Below, piece by piece: positions 17,675 through 27,277 of a stretch of DNA of 64,000 nucleotides. Position numbers and translations under genes: made by a program. Location of the stretch: NCBI GenBank assembly GCA_016932575.1, contig JAFGCO010000002.1, positions 62,001 to 126,000 of the forward strand, in the 5' to 3' direction. A model generated the notes under the pieces. The model worked only from the letters and a program-made list of their open reading frames with translations. It was not told where the DNA came from and ran no database searches. The stretch is from a bacterium. Lineage in GTDB: Bacteria > Zhuqueibacterota > QNDG01 > JAFGCO01. Within the stretch, counting starts at the first letter, position 1. The number at the start of each line of letters is the position of its first letter.

Positions 17675-20602
17675 ATGAAACTCAAAATCTGTATATTCTT
17701 ATTTATAATGATAACGACCCGGACTGTATTTTCTCAGGACATCATTCCAGCGGATCGCAGAATCGACTGGGATCCGGGAATACCCGGTGGCATTCCAGAT
17801 TATCCAGTGGGTGTCAATGTAATGGATTACGGCGCAGCAGGTGATGGGATCACAGATGATTTCCAGGCATTTATGGATGCGATTGATGCCTGTCCGGAAC
17901 AGAATGCGGTTTTTATCCCGTCCGGCACCTATTTGATATCCGGGCGGGTGGACATTCGTAAATCCGTTGCTTTACGCGGTGCAGGTCCGGATGCGACTTT
18001 TTTGAAATTTGAAAAACAACCCGGGGCTTTGGAACATCAAAGAACCAATATCTGGATCGGGCAAAGGCTTCTTGGATTTTCGAGTCTGGTCACAAACGGA
18101 TGTATCAAAGGCTCATATCAAATTACCGTGGATGATGCCTCCGGATTTGCGATCAATGACCTTGTTGAAATCCGTCAGGACAATGATGAATCAATCATGG
18201 CCCGTCCCATTGTACCGCCCTCTGAAAATGATAGCTGGGCCGAGGATCATTGGGGATGGCGGGCGGTTGGACAATTCCTTTTAATTACAGATATTGATGA
18301 ATCTTCAAACATTCTCACTTTTCACCATCCCCTCTATTTCAACTACAATCTCTTCATGAATCCTGAGTTGACCAAGCGACTCAATACAACATGGAATGCG
18401 GGTGTTGAAGATCTCCATATCGAACTTGTGGTGGATGCGAACGGTTACTACGGTAATATACATCTGGATGGAAGTGTGTACTGCTGGGTAAAAAATGTGC
18501 GTGGCTATAAATGTTCAAGATCCCATATTGGTATTTGGGGTGGGCTGGGAAATGAGATAAGGGAATGCTACTTTGAATACAGTCACGGATATGCCGGCGG
18601 TCAGGGCTATGCGGTGAATTTGATTGACCGTGCCTCCGATAATTTAATTGAAAACAATATTTTTGACTATTTGCAGGGCAAGATGATGACCGCAGTGGGT
18701 GTATGCGGTAATGTGTATGCATACAATTACGGGCGTGTGACATTGGATGACCTGGGCGATTATGAGGATATGCATGCGGATCTGTCCGCGCACGGCCATC
18801 ATGCGAATATGAATCTGTTTGAGGGGAATTCGTGTAACAGGGCGCATGTCGATACCTACTGGGGAAGCAATGCGAACTATATATTTTTAAGAAACAAAAT
18901 GCTTTGCCCTGATGGATATATTCGAAGCAGCGTGCCTGTCGGCATTGAAAAAAACAATCCGGAGATGACTTTTATTGCAAATGTCCTGCATCATGAAAAT
19001 TCACTGGAAGACCGGATTGTATGGGTATTTCCGGATGATCCGGATGATTTCAGCGATCCGGATCTGACCATGAGCACCCTGATTTGTCATGGAAATTATG
19101 ATTACATGAGTGAGAACGTACAGTGGGATCCAGATATTGAAAATCATGATATTCCGGATTCGTATTATCTGGACAGCAAACCCGATTTTTTCACGAACGC
19201 GCCCTGGGGCGATACGCCCTGGCCCAATATTGGCCCGGATCTGCTGCATGCCCGTATTCTGCCCGCCCAGCAAAGATTTTGCGATCTAAACGGGATCACG
19301 CCTCCGTCTCCACCTTCCGGCTTATCTGCGGTGGCGTTAAACAATCAAATCACTTTGAATTGGTCAGATAACAGTCATGATGAACAGGGATTCCGTATCG
19401 AACAAAGTATGGATGGGAATCATTTCAGTCGCATCGCGGTCACGATGGCCGATTCTTCTCATTATACAGTCACCGGACTTACACCCTGGACAACTTACAC
19501 TTATCGTGTTTGCAGTTTTAATGACATCCCTGGAAATTCTGTTTATTCCAATACCGCTTCCGCGACCACACAAGAAGCGGTTCCATTAGAACTGACCGCC
19601 TGGTTTCCTTATAACGGCGATGCGAATGATGCCAGTTCCAATGATTATCATGGTGAAGTTCATGGTGCTGTTTTATCTTCAGGACATTCCAGCCAGTCTT
19701 ATTCATTTGACGGGCTCGATGATTACATAGAATCACCCGGATGGGATCCGGATGGCTGGGGACCGATCACGTCTCCGGTCCATGGGGATAACCAGGCGTT
19801 TACGGTAACAGCCTGGATCAACCCTGCTGATGCCGACAAAAACAACTGGGTGTTGAGCGATAATTCCACATGGGGAGATTTTGTATTTGGTGTTCATGAT
19901 TCCCGACCGTTTATCCGATATTTCTGCAATCTTATCGAAGGAGGATATCAGAGATATATGCTGGAAGCGGTCGAAACAGCAACTGTGGAAACTGGTGTTT
20001 TTACACACATTGCCGCGAGCTACGATCCATTGAACAATATTGTCCGATTGTATTTAAATGGACAACAAGTCGCGATCGACAGGGTGAATCACCCTCTCGG
20101 TCCTGTCAGTTTCGATCATCTCTTTGTCGGATGCGGAGGATATTCAACCGGTGTGATCGAATATTTTGAGGGGATGATTGATGACGTACGGATCTATGCC
20201 TCGACATTATCTCAGACACAGATTCAAAGCCTGGCTGAGACTGATGTAAAGCTTCAGATTAAAATATTTTTAGAAGGACCGTACCATTCAGGAACGATGG
20301 GAACCGATCTGCAGACAGGCGGCCATATCCCCCTGCAATCTCCGTACGACGCCACCACCCTCTCTTCGATTCCCGCGGATGTTGTGGACTGGGTATTGGT
20401 TGAAATTCGGTCACACGCGGACGGATCCGGAGACAATTACAGCCAGAGCGCGTTCGTCAGACAGGATGGCATGGTTTTGGATATAAACGGATCCGAATAT
20501 CTTTCCATGACAGCGCCGGAAGGCAATTATTATATCACAATCCGGCATCGTAATCATTTATCGGTGATGAGCGATGTTCCGGTATTTCTCAGTGCGAACT
20601 GA
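17675..20602 (+). CDS. Secreted pectate-lyase-superfamily protein with FnIII, LamG and shared C-terminal module
   Basis: 975 residues, the paralogue of the protein at 8500-11505 with the same domain order. The signal peptide is about 21 residues (ends VFSQ), followed by DIIPADRRIDWDPGIPGG. PF12708-type signatures are MDYGAAGDGITDDFQAFMDA, FIPSGTYLISG and LRGAGPDAT. The beta-helix runs to about 540, FnIII lies at about 548-640 (PPSGLSAVALNNQITLNWSD) and LamG at about 645-855 (FTVTAWINPA, DDVRIYASTLSQTQI). The shared module follows to the end. Start ATG after GGAGCGATTGA. Two diverged copies of the same architecture in one operon suggest action on related linkages or on different regions of one polymer. 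Probably extracellular; substrate unknown. Confidence 0.85.
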   Translation: MKLKICIFLFIMITTRTVFSQDIIPADRRIDWDPGIPGGIPDYPVGVNVMDYGAAGDGITDDFQAFMDAIDACPEQNAVFIPSGTYLISGRVDIRKSVALRGAGPDATFLKFEKQPGALEHQRTNIWIGQRLLGFSSLVTNGCIKGSYQITVDDASGFAINDLVEIRQDNDESIMARPIVPPSENDSWAEDHWGWRAVGQFLLITDIDESSNILTFHHPLYFNYNLFMNPELTKRLNTTWNAGVEDLHIELVVDANGYYGNIHLDGSVYCWVKNVRGYKCSRSHIGIWGGLGNEIRECYFEYSHGYAGGQGYAVNLIDRASDNLIENNIFDYLQGKMMTAVGVCGNVYAYNYGRVTLDDLGDYEDMHADLSAHGHHANMNLFEGNSCNRAHVDTYWGSNANYIFLRNKMLCPDGYIRSSVPVGIEKNNPEMTFIANVLHHENSLEDRIVWVFPDDPDDFSDPDLTMSTLICHGNYDYMSENVQWDPDIENHDIPDSYYLDSKPDFFTNAPWGDTPWPNIGPDLLHARILPAQQRFCDLNGITPPSPPSGLSAVALNNQITLNWSDNSHDEQGFRIEQSMDGNHFSRIAVTMADSSHYTVTGLTPWTTYTYRVCSFNDIPGNSVYSNTASATTQEAVPLELTAWFPYNGDANDASSNDYHGEVHGAVLSSGHSSQSYSFDGLDDYIESPGWDPDGWGPITSPVHGDNQAFTVTAWINPADADKNNWVLSDNSTWGDFVFGVHDSRPFIRYFCNLIEGGYQRYMLEAVETATVETGVFTHIAASYDPLNNIVRLYLNGQQVAIDRVNHPLGPVSFDHLFVGCGGYSTGVIEYFEGMIDDVRIYASTLSQTQIQSLAETDVKLQIKIFLEGPYHSGTMGTDLQTGGHIPLQSPYDATTLSSIPADVVDWVLVEIRSHADGSGDNYSQSAFVRQDGMVLDINGSEYLSMTAPEGNYYITIRHRNHLSVMSDVPVFLSAN

Positions 20603-20638
20603 ACTAAAAATCATCTGTTCAAAAAAGGGGGTTATGCA

Positions 20639-21937
20639 TTGAAAGTAATCGAAACTGTCAAAATACGAAAATACTACAGATTTTTCTTGTTATTCTGTAT
20701 GGCCATGCCCGGAGCCTGTAATTTATATGCACAAATCATCATTGACCACACATGCACGGATATCAATAAAATTCCTGTCTCTGCTATTGAATCGGCCAAG
20801 GATAGCTTGCATATTGCATATGATCATACCTCTCATGGCAGTCAGCTTATTACCGGGATGAATCCACTGGACACCTTTATGGGAGGCCATGGCATTTATG
20901 TATGGAGTGAAGGCGGCGGATCCGGTTTGCTTGATATTGACGATTATTTCAGTCCGGTCAAAGATCTTGGATATGAAACCAGCTGGCCGCCGGCCACCCG
21001 AACGTATCTGGAGAACCCGACCAACGCCGATGTTAATGTGATCATGTGGTCCTGGTGCAATATCTACGGCCATAATATTCAGGGTTATCTGGACAGCATG
21101 GAAGTGCTGATCAGTGATTACGGGCCAGGTGGGACAAAAATCCTGGACGGCACCCGGACCGTACCGGTTACCTTTGTTTTCATGACCGGTCATACAAATA
21201 TGGAAATCAGTCAAAATGAATGGACATTCAATGCCAACAAGCAGATCCGGCAGCATTGCATTGCAAACAACCGGGTATTGTATGATTTCTTTGATATTGA
21301 AAATTATAATCCGGACGGGACTTATTTTGGAGACGGAGATCCTAATACAGCGGATTATGGAACCTATAACGGAAATAATCATCTGGATGATGACTGTTCC
21401 TATGACTCTACAGAAACATCAAGGGGCAACTGGGCGATCGCATGGCAAAGTACCCATTCGCAAGGAGTGGACTGGTATTCCTGTTCTGCGGTCCATTCAC
21501 AGCCGTTAAACGGGAATTTAAAAGCCTATGCCTGCTGGTGGATGTTTGCAAGGCTTGCGGGCTGGATCGGCCCCGACACGGTTTCGGTAAAAATCAAAGT
21601 CTTTTTAGAGGGTCCGTACAACAATGGAACCATGAATACAGATTTGCAGACTGCCGGATATCTGCCTCTGGAATCCCCTTATGATACCACCACTGTCTCC
21701 ACCATTCCTGCGGATGTTGTGGACTGGGTGCAGGTAGAATTGCGCTCAGAAGCGGATGGATCCGGGGACAATTACACAAAAAGTGCATTTTTAAGAAACG
21801 ACGGAATGATTTTGGACGGGGACGGATCGGAAACCATCGCATTCAATGCCCCGGAAAATGATTATTTCATTGCTGTGAAACACCGGAATCATCTGTCGAT
21901 CATGAGTGATAGTGCAGTACTCCTTGAAAAACAATAA
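20639..21937 (+). CDS. Secreted protein of unrecognised family (HTSHG type) with shared C-terminal module, second copy
   Basis: 432 residues from a TTG start at 20639, seven bases after an AAGGGGG ribosome site; the ATG at 20634 meets a stop at once. The signal peptide ends near LYAQ. The central domain matches the protein at 14234-15727 in the same order: IIIDHTCTDINKIP, HIAYDHTSHGSQ, DVNVIMWSWCN, FVFMTGHTNM, VLYDFFDIENYNPDG, VHSQPLNGNLKAYACWWMFARLAGW. It is shorter because the loops between blocks are reduced. The two copies are diverged, so the duplication is older than the module exchange noted at 8195 and 17191. The shared module covers the last 115 residues. An enzymatic role, perhaps esterase-like, is speculation. 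Confidence 0.7.
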   Translation: MKVIETVKIRKYYRFFLLFCMAMPGACNLYAQIIIDHTCTDINKIPVSAIESAKDSLHIAYDHTSHGSQLITGMNPLDTFMGGHGIYVWSEGGGSGLLDIDDYFSPVKDLGYETSWPPATRTYLENPTNADVNVIMWSWCNIYGHNIQGYLDSMEVLISDYGPGGTKILDGTRTVPVTFVFMTGHTNMEISQNEWTFNANKQIRQHCIANNRVLYDFFDIENYNPDGTYFGDGDPNTADYGTYNGNNHLDDDCSYDSTETSRGNWAIAWQSTHSQGVDWYSCSAVHSQPLNGNLKAYACWWMFARLAGWIGPDTVSVKIKVFLEGPYNNGTMNTDLQTAGYLPLESPYDTTTVSTIPADVVDWVQVELRSEADGSGDNYTKSAFLRNDGMILDGDGSETIAFNAPENDYFIAVKHRNHLSIMSDSAVLLEKQ

Positions 21938-21947
21938 TTAAATTCCT

Positions 21948-23801
21948 ATGAGTATTTATTCAGTAAAAATCAACCTGTATCAGTGTATTGCCCTTTTATT
22001 TTTAAGCCTATTTTCACCGGTGATGGCAGCGCTTTATTATGTGGATCTGAATCACCCCAATGCCTCTGATACAAATCCCGGAAACGATCCAGGTGCACCC
22101 TGGGAAACCATTCAAAAAGCCGGCAATACCGCAATGGCAGAGGATACTGTCTATATTAGATCGGGAACCTATAATGAACGAATCATACCTCAGTATTCGG
22201 GCCTGCCGGATCAATTCATCACGTTTATGGCCTATCCTGGGGATTTACCTGTATTGGATGGTACCGGACTTGGAGGCTGGTGGGGTATTTTCAGCATTTA
22301 TGGAAAAGACTGGATTCGTCTTGAGGATTTGGAGATTCGAAGTAACGACACAGGCTGGGGCATTTTGATTGAACATGACGGCAGTGAAGACGCTTCACAC
22401 ATTCAATTACAAAATCTGACTGTGCATTATACAGCAGGAGAATGCATACAAATCAGGGGAAATGCTCATGATATCACAATAACCGATTGTACGGTCCATG
22501 ACGGTTTGGGACCCTATTCCGGCATAGATATATATCGCTGGAACAGCGGACGACCCCATCATGTTACAGTCACAGGCTGTACTGCTTATCTTTTTGATAA
22601 TGGATACCCGGGAGCCGGTATTGGAAGTGAAATGGCTGATGACTTAATTGTAACCGGCAATACAGTCTACAACAGCAAAATCGGCATTGATATTGGAAGC
22701 GGAGACCGGAACATCATCACAGATAATATTATTTATGACTGTGAAACCGGCATAGCACTAAGCTCCAATGAAGATTCGGAGGTTAGCCATAATCTGGTTC
22801 ACGATATTATTGATGAAGGATTTTACAGTTATTACTGGAGTGCCAACGGAGAGGCTCATGCCAGGAATGTCTGGCATGACAATGTGGTTTATAATATCGG
22901 CTGGGGCTTCTATGAAAGCAATGTCAAGGGCAGCAGCGGCAGTGAGGGGCCAACGAGCCATCACCGCTATTACAACAATCTGCTCTACAATATCACTCGC
23001 GGATTCTATTTTAAAGGCACCACAGACCTGAAATTCTGGAACAATACCGTGTACATGAATCATGGCTACAGTGCCGTTCAATTGGTGGATGGCGCCATCA
23101 ATGCAGATATTCGTAACAACATATTGAGTACCAGCGGCAGTGTTTCACCAATCTCAATTGATGGAACATCAGGCACTGGCGCCAATATCGATTATAACTG
23201 CTATCACAATCGTTCCGGCACCTCAGGTGGTCCTGGATCCCATTCTGTATCGGGAAATCCGCTATTTATTTCACCCGCTTCTTCAGATTTCCATTTACAG
23301 CCTGAATCACCGTGCATTAATTCCGGAATCAATTTTTCTGCACTTTTTGTTCATGATCTGGACACGCTTCCACGTCCGATCGGTTCAGAATGGGATATGG
23401 GGTGCTATGAATATGCCTCGCCTTATGTTCTGATCTCAATGAAAATTTTTCTTGAAGGACCTTATCTTTCCGGAATCATGTCAACAGATCTGAGCACACA
23501 GGATTATATACCAACAACATCACCCTACAGTGAAGATCCAAGAGAAGCCTCTGCCATTCCAAACGATATTGTCGACTGGGTACTGATTCAACTCCGAACA
23601 GATATAGAGGGTCCGGTGATTTTGTCAAAAAGTGTTTTTTTGAAAAATGACGGAAATCTTGTGTCTGATGATGGTCTGACATCTGAAATCATTTTAAATG
23701 TACCTGAAGGTGATTATTTCATTGTGGTGAAGCATCGTAACCATTTACCGGTCATTACACCTGAAGCGGTTCATTTAAACGCATCAGAAGTCAGCCTGTA
23801 A
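21948..23801 (+). CDS. Secreted DUF1565-type beta-helix protein with shared C-terminal module
   Basis: 617 residues with a signal peptide ending near PVMA. The N-terminal YYVDLNHPNASDTNPG, APWETIQKAG, EDTVYIRSGTYNE series is the DUF1565/right-handed beta-helix entry block. Coils with NN turns (YNNLLYNI, FWNNTVYM, RNNILST) run to about 430, and the choice-of-anchor-Q end PRPIGSEWDMGCYEYA lies near 490. The C-terminal module is present in its most diverged form, with SPYSEDPREASAIPNDIVDW and a few extra terminal residues (ASEVSL). It starts 10 bp after the previous gene with a weak ribosome site. It is the last gene of the row and converges on the sensor kinase 32 bp away. No terminator is visible between them. 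Confidence 0.8.
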   Translation: MSIYSVKINLYQCIALLFLSLFSPVMAALYYVDLNHPNASDTNPGNDPGAPWETIQKAGNTAMAEDTVYIRSGTYNERIIPQYSGLPDQFITFMAYPGDLPVLDGTGLGGWWGIFSIYGKDWIRLEDLEIRSNDTGWGILIEHDGSEDASHIQLQNLTVHYTAGECIQIRGNAHDITITDCTVHDGLGPYSGIDIYRWNSGRPHHVTVTGCTAYLFDNGYPGAGIGSEMADDLIVTGNTVYNSKIGIDIGSGDRNIITDNIIYDCETGIALSSNEDSEVSHNLVHDIIDEGFYSYYWSANGEAHARNVWHDNVVYNIGWGFYESNVKGSSGSEGPTSHHRYYNNLLYNITRGFYFKGTTDLKFWNNTVYMNHGYSAVQLVDGAINADIRNNILSTSGSVSPISIDGTSGTGANIDYNCYHNRSGTSGGPGSHSVSGNPLFISPASSDFHLQPESPCINSGINFSALFVHDLDTLPRPIGSEWDMGCYEYASPYVLISMKIFLEGPYLSGIMSTDLSTQDYIPTTSPYSEDPREASAIPNDIVDWVLIQLRTDIEGPVILSKSVFLKNDGNLVSDDGLTSEIILNVPEGDYFIVVKHRNHLPVITPEAVHLNASEVSL

Positions 23802-23833
23802 TCAGTTACATCATCCAATGATTTATAAGGATA

Positions 23834-26800
23834 TTATTCCAATGAAAAATAAAATACAGCACCCTGATTCAATTTTCCTTCGGCCCATACACGACCGCCA
23901 TGTTTTCGAATAATGCGTTGAACCGTTGAAAGACCGATACCTGTTCCTTCAAATTCACAATGCTGACGTTGAAACGGTTCAAACAGCTGATCTGCATAAT
24001 CCATGTTAAAACCAATACCATTATCGCGAATAAAAAATACCCAGCCGGTCTCCATCTTCATTCTTTTAAATTCAATTTTTGGATCTGGTGTTTTGGATGT
24101 GAATTTCCAGGCATTGTTTAAAAGATTATTCAGAGCAAGAGTCAGTAAATTTTTATCCGCGTGAACGATCATATTGGATTCGATGAAAACATTGACATCG
24201 CGTTTGGGTTCCTTGGTTTTCAGCTCCTGTACAATTTCTTCTGCAAGTTCACTGACATTGGTACTCTCTTTCTTGAGATTCACCAATGAGACTCTTGACA
24301 ATTTCAATAAATCATCGATGAGCTGATTCATATGATTAGAGGCAACAGTAATTCTTTCCAAGCAATGAATCGCGTTATCATTGAGCTTATTTTTACGGTC
24401 TTCACGTATAATTTGACCATATCCCTGCATGGCTCTGAGCGGCGCCCGCAAGTCATGAGAAACCATATAGGTAAATGCTTCCAATTCCCGGTTAGAATTT
24501 TCCAGTTCAGCGGTGCGGTCACGTACACGTTGTTCAAGTTTACGGTTCACCCTGTGAATATGATTGATTCTTGATTTATAAATGATAACCGTGATGGTGA
24601 TCAGTATAATAATGGAAATCAGTCTGAACCAAAGCTGCTCCCAGAAGGGCGGGATGATCCTGATGTACAAGGATGAACCTGCCTCATTCCATACATCATC
24701 ATTATTGGATGCCTTGACTTTAAAATGGTACATTCCGGAAGGCAAATTGGTGTAAGTCACAAAATTTCTGTTTCCGACATAATTCCAGTCTCTTTCAAAT
24801 CCCTCCATAATATAGGCATATTTGTTATTCTCAGGGTAGCTGTAATTTAATGCCGCAAATTCAAAAGAAATCACGCTTTCATGATGCGACAAAATAAGCG
24901 TGTCCAATTCTGTAATCGACTTATTCAGATGAAATGAATCAATGGAATCGGTTCCGATGGGCACCGTCTGATTAAACAACTTGAAGTCTGTCATGACAAC
25001 AGGCGGAATAAACTGGTTTTTATAAATGCTGTCAGGATGAAAAATGTTAAAACCGTTCACGCCGCCAAACAACATCCGTCCGTCATCGGTTTTAAAACAC
25101 GAATTCACACAATATTCATCACTCTGAAGTCCATGACTTTTATTAAAATTCTGGAATGTTTCCGTATTCGGATCAAACTTTGAAATTCCATTTAAAGTTG
25201 AAATCCACAAATTGCCATGTTCATCTTCTAATATTCCCTGAATCGCATTGCTTGGTAAACCATGCTTTTCCTGATAGCAGACAACTGAGTTATTCTGTAA
25301 ATCCAGCCGGTTCAAACCCACGGTCGTTCCAAACCAGAGATTCCCCTTCATATCTTCATGAATTGACAGTACCCGGTTGCCGATTATACTATTGGGATCT
25401 TCGGGATCATGTTTAAAATGAGTAAATATTTCATTCTCCCTGTCAAATCGATTAACTCCTTCATCTGTTCCAATCCATAAAAAGCCATTTTGATCTTCAC
25501 AAATTGACCAGATGTAATCATTACTCAAACTGTTGGGATTCGCGGGATTATGACGATAATGAATAAAACGATCATTTTCTCTGTCATATTTATTCAGACC
25601 GCCCGAATAGGTTCCGATCCACAAAAGACCGGATCTGTCGACAAATAATCGCCAGGCATTGTGATAACTGATGCTGTATGGATCCGCGGATTCTGGCATA
25701 TATCTGTAAAATCGGCCTGTTTCCGGAATGAAACGATTTAATCCAATCTCTGTACCAATCCAAAGTTGTCCCAACGGATCTTCGCAAAGTGATTTAACAC
25801 TGTTGTTACTAAGACTGTTTGGATTATTGGCCTGATATATATAATGGACGAATGTTTCATTTTTCAAATTAAAACGATTCAATCCTCCCCCCCCTGTTCC
25901 CAGCCAAATGATTCCCCTTTTATCCTGAATGATTGAAAATACTCTGTTATTGTTCAAACTGTTGCGATGCTCTGTTTCATTTTTATAATGACTGAACTTC
26001 TGTTTTTGCGGATCATATTTATTGATGCCTTCATAATCTGTTCCGATCCATAGAATATTGGTTTTGTCTCGATAGATTGAATAAATGAAATTGCCGCTGA
26101 TACTTGTAGGATTGGTCGGATTATATACATAATGAAAAAATATTTTCGTCTGCACATCTAAAATATCAAGTCCACCTCCCCATGTTCCAATATATAGTTT
26201 TCCTGATTCATCTGCGAAAAGTGATCGAATAATTTGATGATTAATACTCTGCGGATTTGAAGGATTGTGACTAAATCTTATAAATGTATTCGTCTTACGA
26301 TTATACAGATTTAAACCACCCCCCCATGTGCCTGCCCAGACATTATCCTTTGGATCCACATATATCACTGAAACATCATTGTTGCTCAAACTCTTTGGAT
26401 TTCCGGAATCATGTTGATAATGATCATATTGATTATTTTCTGGATCAAATTTACTGACGCCACCAGCCGTACCAATCCACAGATTGCCTGAAGAATCTTC
26501 GGATAAAGATGAAATTCTGTTGTCGATCAGAGAATTCTGCTGATTCGGATCATGCTGGTGATGGATAAAACATTGATTTTCTCTGTCGAATCGATCCAGT
26601 CCGCCCTCCCAGGAGGCGATCCATAAATTATCGGACCGATCCTCATAAATACAACGTATCACATTATTGCTGATACTGGTAACATCTGAAGGATCTGCCG
26701 TAAATTTATAAAATCGTTCCATATGCCTGTCATATAAATTAAGCCCGCCTTCAAATGTACCAATCCACAAATTTTCATATCTGTCCTCATAAATCGTGGA

Positions 26801-27061
26801 AATACTGTTCTGACTGATTGAATAGGGATTTGACGGATCGTGTTTGAAAACTTTGAAATGGATGCCGTCATATCGATTTAATCCGTCATAAGTTCCAAAC
26901 CAAATAAAACCACGGCTGTCCTGACAAATGCTTGTTATGGTGCTTTGCGAAAGCCCCTTTTCAATGGATATTCTCTCAAAAGACATTTTGAAATTTTTTG
27001 AGTAGACATTCAAAAGGAAAAGAATAGACCATATTAAATTCAACGAGGGATGTTTTGACAT
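23834..27061 (-). CDS. Membrane sensor histidine kinase with 14 Reg_prop blades and Y_Y_Y domain (HTCS-like, no output domains)
   Basis: 1075 residues. After a short N-terminal hydrophobic segment come 14 Reg_prop units of about 48 residues, each with an ED/xD...LWIGT..GLN(R/L)(Y/F)D core, enough for two seven-bladed propellers. A Y_Y_Y domain (YAYIMEGFERDWNYVG, PSGMYHFKVKASNND) leads to one TM helix (about 795-815). HisKA follows with the phosphoacceptor in SHDLRAPLR at about residue 865, then HATPase_c with N box (LALNNLLNNAWKFT), G1 (DNGIGF) and G2 (GTGIGLSTVQ). The protein ends there. The receiver and AraC domains of Bacteroides hybrid regulators are absent, and no response regulator is encoded nearby. 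Family knowledge says such propellers bind glycan fragments in the periplasm. Convergence with the secreted-protein operon suggests that it senses their products, which is inference. Confidence 0.9.
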   Translation of the reverse strand: MSKHPSLNLIWSILFLLNVYSKNFKMSFERISIEKGLSQSTITSICQDSRGFIWFGTYDGLNRYDGIHFKVFKHDPSNPYSISQNSISTIYEDRYENLWIGTFEGGLNLYDRHMERFYKFTADPSDVTSISNNVIRCIYEDRSDNLWIASWEGGLDRFDRENQCFIHHQHDPNQQNSLIDNRISSLSEDSSGNLWIGTAGGVSKFDPENNQYDHYQHDSGNPKSLSNNDVSVIYVDPKDNVWAGTWGGGLNLYNRKTNTFIRFSHNPSNPQSINHQIIRSLFADESGKLYIGTWGGGLDILDVQTKIFFHYVYNPTNPTSISGNFIYSIYRDKTNILWIGTDYEGINKYDPQKQKFSHYKNETEHRNSLNNNRVFSIIQDKRGIIWLGTGGGGLNRFNLKNETFVHYIYQANNPNSLSNNSVKSLCEDPLGQLWIGTEIGLNRFIPETGRFYRYMPESADPYSISYHNAWRLFVDRSGLLWIGTYSGGLNKYDRENDRFIHYRHNPANPNSLSNDYIWSICEDQNGFLWIGTDEGVNRFDRENEIFTHFKHDPEDPNSIIGNRVLSIHEDMKGNLWFGTTVGLNRLDLQNNSVVCYQEKHGLPSNAIQGILEDEHGNLWISTLNGISKFDPNTETFQNFNKSHGLQSDEYCVNSCFKTDDGRMLFGGVNGFNIFHPDSIYKNQFIPPVVMTDFKLFNQTVPIGTDSIDSFHLNKSITELDTLILSHHESVISFEFAALNYSYPENNKYAYIMEGFERDWNYVGNRNFVTYTNLPSGMYHFKVKASNNDDVWNEAGSSLYIRIIPPFWEQLWFRLISIIILITITVIIYKSRINHIHRVNRKLEQRVRDRTAELENSNRELEAFTYMVSHDLRAPLRAMQGYGQIIREDRKNKLNDNAIHCLERITVASNHMNQLIDDLLKLSRVSLVNLKKESTNVSELAEEIVQELKTKEPKRDVNVFIESNMIVHADKNLLTLALNNLLNNAWKFTSKTPDPKIEFKRMKMETGWVFFIRDNGIGFNMDYADQLFEPFQRQHCEFEGTGIGLSTVQRIIRKHGGRVWAEGKLNQGAVFYFSLE

Positions 27062-27090
27062 GATGATATCCTATATTCCCTGCAATATGG

Positions 27091-27116
27091 AAATCAATTT
27101 ACACACAAATTGATTT
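27091..27116. promoter_or_regulatory. Perfect inverted repeat upstream of the sensor kinase
   Basis: AAATCAATTT (27091-27100) and AAATTGATTT (27107-27116) are exact inverted arms separated by ACACAC, 30 bp upstream of the kinase start. It could be an operator or a leader hairpin. I see no strong promoter next to it. Confidence 0.45.
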
Positions 27117-27207
27117 ATTCAAATATCATGCCCTTACTGTTTAAAATATGTATTTTTTTTGGATATCAATAAATGATTTCAATGTCAATGTAAAAATGAC
27201 CTGCTAT

Positions 27208-27261
27208 TTATTTATAAAAAATAATCCGTAAAAGGAATAATAACCATCTCCTCTACGGATT
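27208..27261 (-). terminator. Terminator of the TetR-controlled RND operon
   Basis: On the minus strand AATCCGTA (27261-27254) pairs with TACGGATT (27230-27223) and is followed by ATTTTTTAT. Inner GAGG/CCTT bases extend the stem. It lies directly after the GyrI-like gene. Confidence 0.75.
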
Positions 27262-27277
27262 AAAGGTCTGATTTCTG

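Noticed and set aside
20723-21382. Long minus-strand open frame of 219 codons
   Set aside because: It lies entirely antisense to the well-supported secreted protein at 20639-21937, has no signal, family or ribosome site, and is a by-product of that gene's codon use.
6338-23801. The shared C-terminal module as a type IX sorting domain
   Set aside because: It lacks the NYPNPFN-type motif and the final LxxK-type strand seen in the kelch protein at 43520-44803, and it is longer.
6338-27061. A classical polysaccharide utilisation locus with SusC/SusD
   Set aside because: No TonB-dependent receptor, SusD-like lipoprotein or glycoside hydrolase of recognised family was found in the region.
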